Shown piece after piece: positions 54,343 through 64,000 of a DNA stretch of 64,000 nucleotides. The DNA is taken from positions 31,099-95,098 of the forward strand of contig DATLGB010000223.1 of the NCBI GenBank assembly GCA_035540675.1, in the 5' to 3' direction. A program made the translations under genes and the position numbers. The DNA is from DATLGB01 sp035540675 (lineage in GTDB: Bacteria; Actinomycetota; Thermoleophilia; Solirubrobacterales; Solirubrobacteraceae). The notes under the pieces were generated by a model, which worked only from the letters and a program-made list of their open reading frames with translations, was not told the origin of the DNA and searched no databases. Every line of letters starts with the position of its first letter. Position 1 is the first letter of the stretch.

Positions 54343-55314
54343 TCAGCCGGGCGGGCCGCCGAGGCCGTGCTCGTGGCCGCGCCAGCCGCCGGCGTCCGGC
54401 GGGAACCCCCGCAGCACCAGCTCGGGCGGCCCCGCGGCGACTTCGCCGATCCAGGTCAGCGCGACCGCCCGCTCGGCGTCACGGCGTCGCTGCGGCGGCA
54501 CGCAGGCCAGCAGCTCGTAGTCCTCGCCGCCGGTGGCGGCGAGCCGGAGGGCGCTCGTCCCGAGCGCTCGTGCCACCTCCTCGACGTCCGCGGCGATGGG
54601 CAGGGTCGCGGCGTCGAGGAGGAGGCGGACGCCACTGGCGCGGGCGACGTGGCGGGCGTCGGTGGCCAGCCCGTCGGACAGGTCGATCATCGCGCCGGCC
54701 CCGGCGGCCGCCAAGGCGGCGCCCTCGGCCAGCCGCGGGCGGGGGCGCAGGTGACGCCCGACCAGCCCGGCCGAACCGGCCGCGCGCCCCTCGAGCACCG
54801 CCAGGCCGGCCGCCGAGGCGCCGAGGTCGCCCGTGACCGCCACGAGGTCGCCGGGGCGCGCACCGTCGCGCCCCACCGGCGCGGCCGGGTCGGCCGCCCA
54901 CCCCGTCACCGTCACGGCCACCATCAGGACCGGGCCGGAGGCGAGGTCGCCGCCGGCGATCGTGGTCGAGGTCTCGGCCGCGAGCGCCTGCGCGCCGGCG
55001 TGCAGGTCGAGGACCGCCGCGGCGTCGAGCTGCGGCGGGACGACCACCGCGAGGTACGCCTCGCCGGCGTCGACGCCCATGGCCGCGAGGTCGGAAAGCG
55101 CGCCGGCCAGCGCCCGCCAGCCGACGTCGGCCGGCGATGCCGCGCCGAGGCGGAAGTGCGTGCCGTCGACCATCACGTCGACGGACGTCACCGCGGCCCC
55201 GGCGCCCTGCGTGCGCACCACGGCCGCGTCGTCGCCCAGCCACCGCACGACGCGCGACCCGGGCGCGGGCACGAGCGCCGCGGCGATGGCCTCGATCAGG
55301 GCGAGCTCGCCCAT
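54343..55314 (-). CDS. thiL: thiamine-monophosphate kinase
   Basis: ThiL phosphorylates thiamine monophosphate to the active diphosphate. The 323-residue protein has the family motifs LGDDAAVV near the N-terminus, TSVDVMVDGTHFRLG, GWRALAGALSDLAAMG, AGGDLASGP, VTGDLGAS, MIDLSDGLATDARHVAR and ATGGEDYELLACVP. The length is normal. It starts at ATG 55314, 13 bp downstream of infA. No other thiamine genes lie nearby. Confidence 0.95.
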   Translation of the reverse strand: MGELALIEAIAAALVPAPGSRVVRWLGDDAAVVRTQGAGAAVTSVDVMVDGTHFRLGAASPADVGWRALAGALSDLAAMGVDAGEAYLAVVVPPQLDAAAVLDLHAGAQALAAETSTTIAGGDLASGPVLMVAVTVTGWAADPAAPVGRDGARPGDLVAVTGDLGASAAGLAVLEGRAAGSAGLVGRHLRPRPRLAEGAALAAAGAGAMIDLSDGLATDARHVARASGVRLLLDAATLPIAADVEEVARALGTSALRLAATGGEDYELLACVPPQRRRDAERAVALTWIGEVAAGPPELVLRGFPPDAGGWRGHEHGLGGPPG

Positions 55315-55327
55315 GCCGCGGCCGCGC

Positions 55328-55546
55328 TCAGCGGTGCCGGTAGACGATGCGGGCGCGGTTGAGGTCGTAGGGCGAGACCTCGACCCGCACGCGATCGCCC
55401 GGGAGGATGCGGATGCGGAAGCGCCGCATCTTGCCGGCCACGTGCCCCAGCACCTCGTGGCCGTTGTCGAGCTTGACGCGGAACATCGCGTTGGGCAGGG
55501 CCTCGGTGACCTCGCCCTCGAATTCGACCTTCTCCTCCTTGCTCAA
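55328..55546 (-). CDS. infA: translation initiation factor IF-1
   Basis: This 72-residue S1-like OB-fold protein (SKEEKVEFEGEVTEALPNAMFRVKLDNGHEVLGHVAGKMRRFRIRILPGDRVRVEVSPYDLNRARIVYRHR) is a full-length IF-1, which blocks the A site during initiation. The start is TTG 55546, which gives exactly the normal length; no ATG or GTG is available. It lies between the PBP gene and thiL rather than in the ribosomal-protein operon, and the initial KEEKVEFEG differs from the more common KEDVIEVEG. Confidence 0.93.
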   Translation of the reverse strand: MSKEEKVEFEGEVTEALPNAMFRVKLDNGHEVLGHVAGKMRRFRIRILPGDRVRVEVSPYDLNRARIVYRHR

Positions 55547-55599
55547 AGCGTCCGGAGGTATACCAGCCCGTCCGGAGGCCGCCAACGCCTCCGCCGGCG

Positions 55600-57780
55600 T
55601 CAGCCGTCGTTGCCGCCCGCCGGCGCACCGGCGCCGCCGCCGCCCTGCGGCGCGGGCGGTTCCTGCTGCGGCTGCGATTCGTAGAGGTCCGGGTCGTAGG
55701 TCGTGCCGCCGTCGGTCTCGCCCTGGGTGCCGTTGGGCTGCGTGCCGCCGGTGGTCGGCGGCACCGCGGGCGCGGTCGTCCCGTACGGGTTCGGCGTCGG
55801 CGACGCGTACGGGCCGGTGGGCGCGCCGCCGTTGGCGTACTTGCCGAAGAACTTCGAGAAGGCCACCGGCTTCTTCGGCGGCGGGAAGTCGCCGCAGTAG
55901 CGCCCCTTCGCGCGCTTCATGTAGGCGCCCCAGATCTCCGACGGGAACGTCGCGCCGGCGACGGGGCCGCCGCGGTACTCGCTCAGCATGTGGATCGACG
56001 CCTGCGGATAGCCGACCCAGACCGCCGTGGACAGCCGCGGCGTGTAGCCGACGAACCAGGCGTCGGAGTGCTCGGACGTCGTGCCGGTCTTGCCGGCCGC
56101 GGGGCATCCGATCTGCGCCGCCTGGCCCGTGCCGCGCTCCATGTTCATCCGCAGGATCCGCGTCGCCTCGGCGGTCACGCCGTCCTGGAAGCGGCGCTCG
56201 GAGAACGGCCGCAGCTCCTTGGGGAGGTCGCGCCCCTGGAGCACGTCGCCGTCGGCCGTGCGGATCTTGGTGATCGCGATCGGCTTGCGGTAGACGCCGC
56301 CGGACGCGATCGTGGCGTTGGCCGTGGCCATCTCGAGCGGCGAGACGCCGATGGTCAGGCCGCCGAGCGCCTCGCCCGGGTAGCCGTCGAGCTTGGTCTC
56401 GATGCCCATGTCGTAGGCGGTCTGCTTGACCGCGTCCGGGCCCACGTCGAGCGCGAGCTGCTGGTAGACCGAGTTGTCCGAGCTCAGCGTCGCCTGCGTG
56501 AGGTTGATGGAGCCCTTGTACGTGTTGTCGTAGGTCTTGACCTTGATCGGGCCGTAGCCCGGAGCGACGAAGTCCAGCGGCTTGGAGACGTACGTGGTCG
56601 CGTCCGGATCGACGCCGCGGCGCAGCGCCGCCATCAGGGCCATCACCTTGAAGGTCGACCCCGGCTGGCGGTGGCCCTGGGCGGGGAGGTTGAACTTCGA
56701 CTTGCCGTAGTCGGCCGACGAGGCCATCGCGCGGATGTGGCCGTTGCGCGCGTCGACGGTGACCACCGCGCCGGAAGGGCCGACGCCGGCCAGCGCGTTC
56801 TGCACCGACTCGCGCGCCGCGCGCTGCATGTCGAGGTCGAGGGTGGTGTGGACGCGCAGGCCGCCCTGGCGCACCGTCCGCGCCGGGAAGGCCTCGTAGA
56901 GCTTGTCCTTGACGTAGTCGAAGAAGAACGACTCGCGGCGCTTGACGAAGTAGCTGCCGACCTTGACGCCGAGGGGCGCGTTGCGGGCCTTCTGCGCCTC
57001 CTCGCGCGTGATGTGGCCCTGGCGCTCCATCGCCGCCAGCACCTCGTTCCGGCGCCGCTTGGCCTCGGACTCGGCGCGGAACGGCGAGTAGTCCGACGGC
57101 GCCTGCGGCAACCCGGCGAGCAGCGCCGCCTCCGGCAGGGTCAGGTCCTGCACGTTCTTGTCGAAGAACATCCGCGCCGCGGCCCAGGCGCCGATGGCCG
57201 ACTGGCCGCCGTAGGTCCCGAACGGGACCGTGTTGAGGTAGGTGGTCAGGATCTGCGCCTTGGAGTGCGTGTTCTCGTACTCCTCGGCCAGCTTGGCCTC
57301 GCGGATCTTGCGCTGGTAGGTCCGCTCCCTGGTGATGTACAGGTTGCGGATCAGCTGCATCGTGATCGTCGAGCCGCCCTCGACCGTCCTGCCCGACTCG
57401 AGGTTCTTGACCGCGGCGCGGACCACGCCGACGTAGTCGACGCCCTTGTGGCTGTAGAAGCGCTCGTCCTCGATCGCGACGGTCGCGTCCTTGAGGTTCT
57501 GCGGGATCTGCCAGCCGGGCACGGCCTTGCGCAGCTGGTTGGCCTGGATGACGCCGAGCTTCTGCCCGTCGGCGGCGTAGACGATCGAGAAGCCGCCGGG
57601 GTTGCGCGGCTTGAGCGAGTCCAGCGGCGGCGCGGACGCGGCGATCGACGCGACGTAGCCGACCGCCGACAGCCCGCCGAGCATCGCGACCGAGGCGAGC
57701 ACCAGCATCGCGATCAGCAGCTTGTTGCGGGGCCGGCCGCGGCTGCGGCGGCCGAGCCGGATTCGTTGGGACCGCGTCAT
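55600..57780 (-). CDS. class A penicillin-binding protein (GT51 transglycosylase / transpeptidase)
   Basis: This 726-residue bifunctional peptidoglycan synthase has an N-terminal helix (LLIAMLVLASVAMLGGLSAVGY). Its GT51 domain has DATVAIEDERFYSHKGVD, GGSTITMQLIRNLY and RKIREAKLAEEYE. The transpeptidase domain has the catalytic Ser in PGSTFKVM, SDNSVYQQ and KTGTTSEHSDAWFVGYTP. A Pro/Gly/Thr-rich extracellular tail of about 90 residues follows. ATG 57780. All catalytic motifs are intact. Unlike many actinobacterial PBPs it lacks PASTA domains. Confidence 0.95.
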   Translation of the reverse strand: MTRSQRIRLGRRSRGRPRNKLLIAMLVLASVAMLGGLSAVGYVASIAASAPPLDSLKPRNPGGFSIVYAADGQKLGVIQANQLRKAVPGWQIPQNLKDATVAIEDERFYSHKGVDYVGVVRAAVKNLESGRTVEGGSTITMQLIRNLYITRERTYQRKIREAKLAEEYENTHSKAQILTTYLNTVPFGTYGGQSAIGAWAAARMFFDKNVQDLTLPEAALLAGLPQAPSDYSPFRAESEAKRRRNEVLAAMERQGHITREEAQKARNAPLGVKVGSYFVKRRESFFFDYVKDKLYEAFPARTVRQGGLRVHTTLDLDMQRAARESVQNALAGVGPSGAVVTVDARNGHIRAMASSADYGKSKFNLPAQGHRQPGSTFKVMALMAALRRGVDPDATTYVSKPLDFVAPGYGPIKVKTYDNTYKGSINLTQATLSSDNSVYQQLALDVGPDAVKQTAYDMGIETKLDGYPGEALGGLTIGVSPLEMATANATIASGGVYRKPIAITKIRTADGDVLQGRDLPKELRPFSERRFQDGVTAEATRILRMNMERGTGQAAQIGCPAAGKTGTTSEHSDAWFVGYTPRLSTAVWVGYPQASIHMLSEYRGGPVAGATFPSEIWGAYMKRAKGRYCGDFPPPKKPVAFSKFFGKYANGGAPTGPYASPTPNPYGTTAPAVPPTTGGTQPNGTQGETDGGTTYDPDLYESQPQQEPPAPQGGGGAGAPAGGNDG

Positions 57781-57865
57781 GGGACGAGTGGATCGTGCCG
57801 CCGGGCGGCGGCACCGGTCAACTGTAGCTGTGCGTGCCCTTCGCGTTCGGGGGCGGATCTCCCAC

Positions 57866-58645
57866 CTACGGCGCCGGCAGCAGGCCCTCGGCGCGCAGCC
57901 GGCGCAGGCAGCGCGCCCGCAGCTCGGCCTGCCGCGGCACGCGGTCCGGCGGCGCGGCCGCCTGGCCCGACACGCTGAGCCGCACGCCCCACGGCACCGT
58001 CTCGGCGATCGCGACGGCGCCGCCCGCCTCCTCCTCGAGCACCGCCACCGCGCGGTCGGCGTCGGCCTCGGGTGGAATCCACACGTCGACCTCGACGGCG
58101 ACCGGCGCGCTGATCAGCGAGTCGTTGCGCAGGATGCCCGACGCGAGCTTCTCGTTGGGGATGATCACCCGCTGCTCGGAGCCGGTGCGGACGGTGGTGA
58201 AGCTCAGCGTGATGTCCTCGACGACGCCGTAGTGGCCCTCGAAGGCCACGTAGTCGCCGAGCCGCAGCGGCTGCGAGATGGCGATCATCACGCCGGCGAT
58301 GACGTTGGCGAGCGTCTGCCGCGCGGCGAAGCCGACGATCGCCGCGGCGATCGCGCCCGACGCCAGCAGGGCGCGGCCGATCTCGCGCACGGCGTCGAAC
58401 TTCGACAGCGCGGCGGCGACGCCGATGGCCAGCACGACCGCGTAGACGAGGCGCTCGACCAGCCGCAGCCGGGTGTCGGCCTCCGGGCTCAGCTCGCCGC
58501 GCAGCACGGACTGCGCGAGCCGCCGCGCGCGGCGCGCGAACAGGTAGCGCAGGCCCCACACGATCGCGAGGGCGGCGCCCAGCGCGACCGCGGCCCCGAT
58601 CCACTGGCTCGTGGCCACGGCCGTGAGAGCATCCCGGTCGGCCAT
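57866..58645 (-). CDS. MscS family mechanosensitive channel
   Basis: This 259-residue protein has three membrane helices (AAVALGAALAIVWGLRYLF; LVYAVVLAIGVAAALSKF; and the pore-lining AIAAAIVGFAARQTLANVIAGVMIAISQPLRLGDYVAF) and the MscS beta domain (GVVEDITLSFTTVRTGSEQRVIIPNEKL). It probably releases solutes during osmotic downshift. The ATG at 58645 lies in CCATGG and overlaps, in opposite orientation, the start codon of the HAD gene at 58644. Confidence 0.92.
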   Translation of the reverse strand: MADRDALTAVATSQWIGAAVALGAALAIVWGLRYLFARRARRLAQSVLRGELSPEADTRLRLVERLVYAVVLAIGVAAALSKFDAVREIGRALLASGAIAAAIVGFAARQTLANVIAGVMIAISQPLRLGDYVAFEGHYGVVEDITLSFTTVRTGSEQRVIIPNEKLASGILRNDSLISAPVAVEVDVWIPPEADADRAVAVLEEEAGGAVAIAETVPWGVRLSVSGQAAAPPDRVPRQAELRARCLRRLRAEGLLPAP

Positions 58646-59321
58646 GGGCGCGCAAGCTACACCGCGAGCCGTGCTGCTCGACGCCCTGGGGACCCTGGTG
58701 CGGCTCGAACCGCCCGCCCCGCGGCTGCGCGCGCGGCTGCGCGAGCGCGCGGGCGTCGACGTGGGCGACGCGGCGGCGGCGGAGGCGATGCGGGCCGAGA
58801 TCGCCTTCTACCGGGCGAACCTGCACCGGGGCCGCGACGCGGCGGGGCTGGCGCGGCTGCGCGACGGCTGCGCGGCGGTCGTCGCGGCCGCCCTGGGGCC
58901 GGCGGCGCCGCTGCACGAGGTCCGCACGGCCCTGCTCGAGGCGATCGAGTTCGCGCCGTACGAGGACGCGGTGCCGGCGCTCGAGCGGCTGCGCGCGGCG
59001 GGTGCGCGGCTGGCGGTGGTGTCAAACTGGGACGTCTCGCTGCACGAGGTGCTCGCGCGCACCGGGCTGCGGCCGCTCGTCGACGCCGCCGTCTCCTCCG
59101 CCGAGGCCGGCGCCGCCAAGCCCGACCCGCGGCCGTTCGCGCTGGCGCTCGAGCACCTGGGCGTCGCCGCCGCCGACGCGTGGCACGTCGGCGACACGCC
59201 CGCCGAGGACGTCGCGGGCGCGCGCGCCGCCGGCGTCCTCCCCGTGCTGGTCGACCGGAACGGCAGCGTCGCGGCGCCCACCTGCGTCCGCGTCGTCTCG
59301 TCGCTGGCAGCCCTGCCCTAG
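58644..59321 (+). CDS. HAD superfamily hydrolase
   Basis: This 225-residue HAD phosphatase-like enzyme has motif I VLLDALGTLVRL (the second Asp of DxD is replaced by Leu, D-A-L, as in haloacid-dehalogenase-like members), motif II LAVVSNWD, the Lys in AGAAKPDPRPF, and motif III WHVGDTPAEDVAGARAAG. The substrate is unknown. ATG 58644 overlaps the MscS start on the other strand; GTG 58671 (VLLDALG) is a plausible alternative that avoids the overlap. Confidence 0.85.
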   Translation: MGAQATPRAVLLDALGTLVRLEPPAPRLRARLRERAGVDVGDAAAAEAMRAEIAFYRANLHRGRDAAGLARLRDGCAAVVAAALGPAAPLHEVRTALLEAIEFAPYEDAVPALERLRAAGARLAVVSNWDVSLHEVLARTGLRPLVDAAVSSAEAGAAKPDPRPFALALEHLGVAAADAWHVGDTPAEDVAGARAAGVLPVLVDRNGSVAAPTCVRVVSSLAALP

Positions 59322-59333
59322 CCTGCCCAATCC

Positions 59334-60233
59334 ATGTCGAGCGCGCCTCCGCCCTCCCTGCCGCCGCGGCCGGAGGTGCCCGAGCAGCTGTCTCCGCCGC
59401 CCCCGCTGCCGGCGCCGAGCCCCCCGGGCGAGCGCGCGTCGCTGCCGGCCTTCCCGGCGTGGACGCCGTTCGCCGCGCTGCTCGTCGCCTTCCTCCTCGC
59501 GAACGTGATCGGCGTGATCCTCGCGGGCGTCGTCGCCGTCGTCAGCGGCGACGGTGGCCTGGACCGCCTGCCGAGCGGCGTCCTGCTCGCGGCCTCCTAC
59601 GTGCAGGACGCGCTCCTGGTGGGCCTCGCGGTGCTGTTCGCGGGGATCGGGGGCGCCAGGGTCTCGCCGGACGCGTTCGGGCTGCGCCGGACGCGCTTCT
59701 GGCCGGGCTTCGGCGCGGCGGTGGCGGCGTTCGTCGCGTTCTGGGTGTTCCTCGCGGTCTGGACGCTCGTCCTCGACGTCTCCGAGCGCCAGGACCTGGC
59801 CGAGGAGCTGGGCGCGACGCGCTCCGTGGTGAGCCTGCTCGCCGTCGCCGTGCTGGTGACCGTGGTGGCGCCGATCGTCGAGGAGTTCTTCTTCCGCGGG
59901 TTCCTCTTCACCGCCTTGTGGCGCGCGTTCGGCTGGGTGCCCGCCGCGCTGGTGAGCGGAGCCGTGTTCGGCCTCATCCACGCGGCCGGGACGCCCCTGC
60001 CGCTGCTGGTCCCGCTGGCCGTGCTGGGCGTCCTGCTGTGCGTGCTGTACCGCCACACGGGCTCGCTGCTGCCGTGCATCGGGCTGCACGCGTTCAACAA
60101 CGCGCTGGCGCTCGGCTACTCCCTCGGCTGGGCGGGCTGGCAGATGGCGCTGGTCGCCGTGGTCGCGCCCGTGCTCGTGGTGGCGCTGGCGGCGCGCGTG
60201 TCGATGCCCGCCGCCCCGCCGGCCGCGGCTTAG
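59334..60233 (+). CDS. CPBP family intramembrane metalloprotease
   Basis: This 299-residue protein has a Pro-rich cytoplasmic N-terminus and about seven membrane helices. The CPBP (Rce1/Abi) motifs are EEFFFRGFLF, VFGLIHAAG and LHAFNNALAL, giving the Glu-Glu, His and His/Asn active-site residues. Such proteases act on prenylated or other membrane substrates; the target here is unknown. It starts at ATG 59334, 12 bp after the HAD gene. The end overlaps the convergent GCS2 gene by 4 bp. Confidence 0.92.
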   Translation: MSSAPPPSLPPRPEVPEQLSPPPPLPAPSPPGERASLPAFPAWTPFAALLVAFLLANVIGVILAGVVAVVSGDGGLDRLPSGVLLAASYVQDALLVGLAVLFAGIGGARVSPDAFGLRRTRFWPGFGAAVAAFVAFWVFLAVWTLVLDVSERQDLAEELGATRSVVSLLAVAVLVTVVAPIVEEFFFRGFLFTALWRAFGWVPAALVSGAVFGLIHAAGTPLPLLVPLAVLGVLLCVLYRHTGSLLPCIGLHAFNNALALGYSLGWAGWQMALVAVVAPVLVVALAARVSMPAAPPAAA

Positions 60234-61312
60234 GGCCCGGCCGCCGTCTCCGCGACCAGGTGCGACAGCACCGCGGGCATGCCGCCCCGCGCGTGCGCGG
60301 CGCGCATGCGGTCGGCGCCGTTGCCCTCCCGCAGGATCCGCTCGACCTCCTCGAGGGCCGCCTCGGCGCCGACGTCGCGCGCGTACGGTCGCGCCGCCGC
60401 CAGCGCCTCCGCCGCCAGCTCGCGCACGGGCCGCCGCGCGCCCGCCGTGTAGACCGTCGCATCGAGGCCGTCGCGCCCGGCGCGGAAGGAGGACTCGCTC
60501 AGCGCCTCCCACGGCGTGCGGGCGTCATCGCCCTCGTGCGCGGCGCGCACGGCCAGCGCGTGCACGAGCGCCGACAGCCCGCAGACCGACGCGAGGCGCG
60601 CCTGGCCGTCCATCGCCCGCAGCTCGAGCGTTCCCAGCCGCGGGTGCAGGCGCAGGTCCCACCACAGGAACGTGTAGTCGGCGACGTCGGCCGCCGCCAC
60701 CGCGGCCGCCACGACCTCGGCGTACTCGTCCCAGCCGGCGAACGCGCGCGGCACGATCGCCCGCGGGTAGGCGCGGTACATCTGCGCGCGGGCGGTGGCG
60801 AAGCCGGAGTCGTGGCCGTACCACCAGGGCGAGTGGGCGGCGAGCGCCTGCAGCAGCGGCAGGTGCTCGCGCATGCGGTTGAGCGCGAGCACCGCGGTCC
60901 CGGCGTCGGGCATCGCGACGTGGACGTGCACGGCGCACGTCGGGGTGCGCGTGATCAGGCCGCGCATCGAGTCCACGATCGCCCGGTAGCGCGGCTCGGC
61001 GACGTGGCGCACGTCGGCGAACGCGCCGGCCGGGTGGATGCCGCAGCCCATCAGCGTGGCGCCCGCCGCCCGCAGCGCCGCCCGCAGCCCGTCCAGGTGG
61101 CGCGCGCCCTCGAGCGCGTTGCCGACGACCGGCGTCGCCGTCTCGAGCAGCGCCTCGTAGACGTCGAACTTCAGCTCGCCGGACGGCGGGGTCGCGCGCG
61201 GCAGCAGCTGCGACGCGATGTGGGCGAGTTCGTGCGTCGCCGGGTTGACGAGCAGCAGCTCCTCCTCCACGCCGAGCGCGAACGGTCCGCCGCGGCCGAA
61301 GGCGTGCTCCAC
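60230..61312 (-). CDS. YbdK-type carboxylate-amine ligase (glutamate-cysteine ligase GCS2 family)
   Basis: This 360-residue enzyme has the GCS2 motifs LGVEEELLLVNPATHELAH, SGELKFDVYEALLETATPVV, TPTCAVHVHVAMPDAGTAVLALNRMREHLPLLQALAAHSPWW and GTLELRAMDGQARL. Members make gamma-glutamyl amides; the actinobacterial ones act in gamma-glutamylcysteine or related synthesis, but the substrate is not shown by sequence. It starts at GTG 61312, divergent from pyrE with a 26-bp gap. Confidence 0.9.
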   Translation of the reverse strand: MEHAFGRGGPFALGVEEELLLVNPATHELAHIASQLLPRATPPSGELKFDVYEALLETATPVVGNALEGARHLDGLRAALRAAGATLMGCGIHPAGAFADVRHVAEPRYRAIVDSMRGLITRTPTCAVHVHVAMPDAGTAVLALNRMREHLPLLQALAAHSPWWYGHDSGFATARAQMYRAYPRAIVPRAFAGWDEYAEVVAAAVAAADVADYTFLWWDLRLHPRLGTLELRAMDGQARLASVCGLSALVHALAVRAAHEGDDARTPWEALSESSFRAGRDGLDATVYTAGARRPVRELAAEALAAARPYARDVGAEAALEEVERILREGNGADRMRAAHARGGMPAVLSHLVAETAAGP

Positions 61313-61338
61313 CGGCGGGAGGATAGGCTCGGCCGTCC

Positions 61339-61893
61339 ATGGACGCCCGGGCGCGCCTGATCGACCAGCTCCGCCGCCACGCCCTCGTCGTCGGCGAGGT
61401 CGTGCTGACCTCCGGGCGGACCGCGCAGTACTACGTCGACGCCAAGCGCGCCGTCCTGCGGCCGGACGGCTTCGCCGCCATGGCGGAGCTGATCGCCGGT
61501 CACGCCCGCGACCTCGGGGCGACCGCGGTGGGCGGGCTGACGATGGGTGCCGACGCGCCCGCGTGCGCCGCGCTGGCCGGCGGCGCCGACGTCAAGGCGT
61601 TCTTCGTGCGCAAGGAGACCAAGGCGCACGGCCTCCAGCGCAGGATCGAGGGTCCCGACCTCGAGCCGGGGGAGCACTGCCTGATCGTCGAGGACGTGGT
61701 GACGACCGGCGGATCGACCGTGCAGGCGATCGAGGCGGTGCGGGCGGCCGGCCACGCGATCGTCGGCGTGGTGCCGATCCTCGACCGGCTGGCCGGCGGC
61801 GCGCAGGCGATCCGGGAGGCCTCCGGCGGCGCGCCGTACCTCCCGCTGGCCACGATCGACGACGTCTACCCGGACCGGCCCGACCGCTCGTGA
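61339..61893 (+). CDS. pyrE: orotate phosphoribosyltransferase
   Basis: PyrE forms OMP from orotate and PRPP in pyrimidine synthesis. The 184-residue protein has LTSGRTAQYYVDAKRAVL, VGGLTMGADAPACA, the loop FFVRKETKAHGLQRRIEGP with catalytic lysines, and the PRPP-binding CLIVEDVVTTGGSTVQAI. The length is normal. It starts at ATG 61339. It stands alone here without other pyr genes. Confidence 0.96.
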   Translation: MDARARLIDQLRRHALVVGEVVLTSGRTAQYYVDAKRAVLRPDGFAAMAELIAGHARDLGATAVGGLTMGADAPACAALAGGADVKAFFVRKETKAHGLQRRIEGPDLEPGEHCLIVEDVVTTGGSTVQAIEAVRAAGHAIVGVVPILDRLAGGAQAIREASGGAPYLPLATIDDVYPDRPDRS

Positions 61894-61948
61894 GCCGCGG
61901 GCGCGCCGGGTCGGTCACCCCCTGCGCGCGCTCTGCCATCCTCAGGCG

Positions 61949-63941
<1,993 letters not shown>

Positions 63942-64000
63942 CTTGGGAGGCGCGAGCCGGCGACCGCTGGTCAGCCGCCGCCGGCCGCGGGGCGGATGAC

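Overview
The window is very GC-rich, uses GTG and TTG starts freely, and packs genes into operons joined by ATGA or GTGA overlaps. A group 1h (actinobacterial-type) [NiFe] hydrogenase, a CxxC-type S18, a class E-like sortase, TreT, CWB2 and RTX exoproteins all point to a free-living, aerobic, high-GC actinobacterium. The Thermoleophilia (Solirubrobacterales) fit best, but that placement is inference.

Layout. 1-3756 (minus): start of purA, a DnaC-like loader, and dnaB carrying a homing intein in its P-loop. 3864-11193 (minus): a hydrogenase maturation operon read from a DUF1059 protein through four small membrane proteins to hypF, hypC, a SIS-HypC-SIS fusion, hypD and hypE. 11295-20237 (mostly plus): hydrogenase subunits hhyS and hhyL, a degenerate maturation-protease paralogue, an inward-facing minus block (BPL-like, TPR, NifU-like), a normal maturation protease, a methyltransferase, a CooC-like ATPase with an in-frame TGA, and two small regulators. 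20239-35855: secreted or anchored exoproteins, namely two mirrored BNR-propeller/IPT-like modules, a CWB2 protein, an RTX protein, a TolB-like propeller and a solute-binding protein, with a third CooC-like ATPase among them. 35866-41388: a double-AAA FtsH-like protease, a second CooC-like ATPase with an in-frame TGA, a DM13 lipoprotein and a vanadium-haloperoxidase-like protein. 41502-44785: rpsF, ssb, rpsR and rplI, interrupted by an inverted FkbM methyltransferase gene and a 50-bp tandem repeat. 44844-63941: housekeeping genes (trehalose, HtrA, two-component system, sortase, thiL, infA, class A PBP, MscS, CPBP protease, GCS2, pyrE, transglutaminase) and a tRNA-Arg.

Main observation. Two separate CooC-like (nickel-insertion family) ATPase genes are each interrupted by one TGA at the same region. 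Reading continues in frame past each TGA into the conserved second half. Each TGA falls in a CxC/CC-type metal-binding motif (U-L-C and C-T-U-C). About 20 nt downstream of each lies a hairpin whose apical loop carries GU, at nearly the same distance as in the E. coli fdhF SECIS. I read both as selenoproteins. No hypA or hypB is present in the window, so a selenocysteine-containing CooC may deliver nickel to the hydrogenase. This is inference. The selABCD genes would have to lie elsewhere in the genome.
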